NCBI RefSeq assembly: GCF_003217355.1 | Contig: NZ_QJTK01000002.1 | Coordinates: forward strand, 372,001 to 436,000 | Source: Rhodobacter viridis | GTDB taxonomy: Bacteria; Pseudomonadota; Alphaproteobacteria; Rhodobacterales; Rhodobacteraceae | Direction: 5' to 3' | Length of the DNA: 64,000 nt | In this document: piece after piece, positions 63,344 to 64,000 of the stretch | Position numbering within the stretch: the stretch's first letter is position 1 | How the letters are laid out: each line of letters opens with the position of its first letter | The notes under the pieces: model-generated | What the model was told of the DNA's origin: nothing | What the model saw: only the letters and a program-made list of their open reading frames with translations | Databases searched by the model: none | Program-made: the position numbers and the translations under genes

Positions 63344-64000
63344 TCAGTAGAGCTGGCGCAGCATCGAATCGATCTGCTCGCCAAAGGACTGCGGACCGCC
63401 CTGTTGCCGCGGTTGCGCCTCCGGTTGCGACGGCATCGGCTGCGCATCCTCGGCGGTGGGGCTGGTCGCCTGCACCGGCGGCGGCACCGGCGTGCCCGAG
63501 GTGACAAGCTGGCCGTCCACCACCGGAACCCCGCCCTCGGGGATCGGATCGCCCGAAGACCAGGCCTGACCGGGATAGCCATTGTTCGGATCGGCCTGAC
63601 CGCGCCATTCCTCGGGGCTGGCCATCGGCAGCGGCGTCACCGGCTGGCCGTCTTCGACACGGGTCATCACCTCGTGCCAGATCTCGGCGGGCAGCCCGCC
63701 CCCGGTCACGCCCGAGAGCGGCCGGTTGTCGTCATAGCCCATCCAGACGCCCGCCACATAATCGGCGGTGAAGCCGATGAACCAGGCATCGCGGGCGGCC
63801 TGCGTCGTGCCGGTCTTGCCCGCCACTTCGCGGCCATCGAGCCGCGCCCGCATCCCGGTGCCCTGCTCGACGCCCTGATGCATCATCCAGATCAGCTCGC
63901 GCGCGGCCTTTTCGGAAATCACCCGCTCGCCGATGCCGGTCTCGGCGCCGAAGAGCGGCTCGTCCTCGCCCTTCAGCCGCAGATCGGTCAGCCCGTAGGG
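63344..64000 (-). CDS. Class A penicillin-binding protein, C-terminal part (PBP1A type; truncated by window edge)
   Basis: 218 residues are visible; the gene starts beyond base 64000. The transpeptidase KTG box is KTGTTQAARDAW, followed by IGFTADYVAGVWMGYDD, the PBP1A pattern. The last 100 residues are a Pro/Gln-rich, probably disordered tail ending FGEQIDSMLRQLY. The SxxK and glycosyltransferase parts lie outside the window. It builds peptidoglycan at the inner membrane. Confidence 0.88.
   Translation of the reverse strand, partial: PYGLTDLRLKGEDEPLFGAETGIGERVISEKAARELIWMMHQGVEQGTGMRARLDGREVAGKTGTTQAARDAWFIGFTADYVAGVWMGYDDNRPLSGVTGGGLPAEIWHEVMTRVEDGQPVTPLPMASPEEWRGQADPNNGYPGQAWSSGDPIPEGGVPVVDGQLVTSGTPVPPPVQATSPTAEDAQPMPSQPEAQPRQQGGPQSFGEQIDSMLRQLY

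Overview
The window looks like ordinary chromosome from a photosynthetic-type alphaproteobacterium of the Rhodobacteraceae, most likely genus Rhodobacter. Evidence: very high GC with strong GC3 bias (hence long spurious antisense frames), alphaproteobacterial forms of SerC, SMC, DinB and ClpB, and typical neighbourhoods (divergent serCA/serB, def-def-like-fmt, SPFH/NfeD). This is inference from protein style and context; no 16S rRNA gene is present. I see no transposase, integrase, phage gene or CRISPR array.

Layout. 1-3.2 kb: tail of an alpha-2-macroglobulin gene translationally coupled to pbpC. 3.3-5.5 kb: thiolase and a PPP-type phosphoesterase. 5.5-9.4 kb: the whole phosphorylated serine pathway (serA, serC, divergent serB). 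9.4-11.4 kb: N-acetylglucosamine kinase and nagA. 11.5-19 kb: a lipoprotein, two unknown genes, a FadH-type reductase, a LysR regulator, and a coupled CinA-like/GNAT/OmpA operon. 19-29 kb: map, then a large leftward operon with a complete LivFGHM/substrate-binding ABC importer flanked by two different acyl-CoA ligases. 29-34 kb: hybrid histidine kinase/response regulator, ispH, a LysE exporter, rnhA. 34-41.8 kb: lrgAB, smc, YbjN protein, RidA, glycerophosphodiesterase, FemAB-like protein. 41.9-47.5 kb: peroxiredoxin, ferredoxin reductase-rsmD-HAD operon, rpmJ, tRNA-Val, N-formylglutamate amidohydrolase, dinB. 47.7-54.7 kb: clpB, pyrF, small membrane proteins, SPFH/NfeD, PatB-type lyase. 54.8-64 kb: def, a degenerate def paralogue, fmt, a lytic transglycosylase, a type I secretion pair, mlaA-mlaC and the end of a class A penicillin-binding protein.

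Envelope work recurs: PbpC/A2M, PBP1A-type protein, lytic transglycosylase, OmpA protein, Mla lipid transport, SPFH/NfeD and LrgAB. Many genes are joined by 4-bp ATGA overlaps, indicating translationally coupled operons.

The most interesting material is small and non-coding: (i) five consecutive hairpins filling the rnhA-lrgB gap; (ii) an 11-bp inverted repeat that would bury the ribosome binding site of the lytic transglycosylase gene; (iii) two families of dispersed palindromic repeats at gene ends; (iv) a 51-codon membrane protein gene behind an FNR-like site and a palindrome; (v) a peptide deformylase paralogue lacking its metal-ligand cysteine and catalytic glutamate. I found no clear new multi-gene system; (i) and (ii) are the best candidates for undescribed elements.
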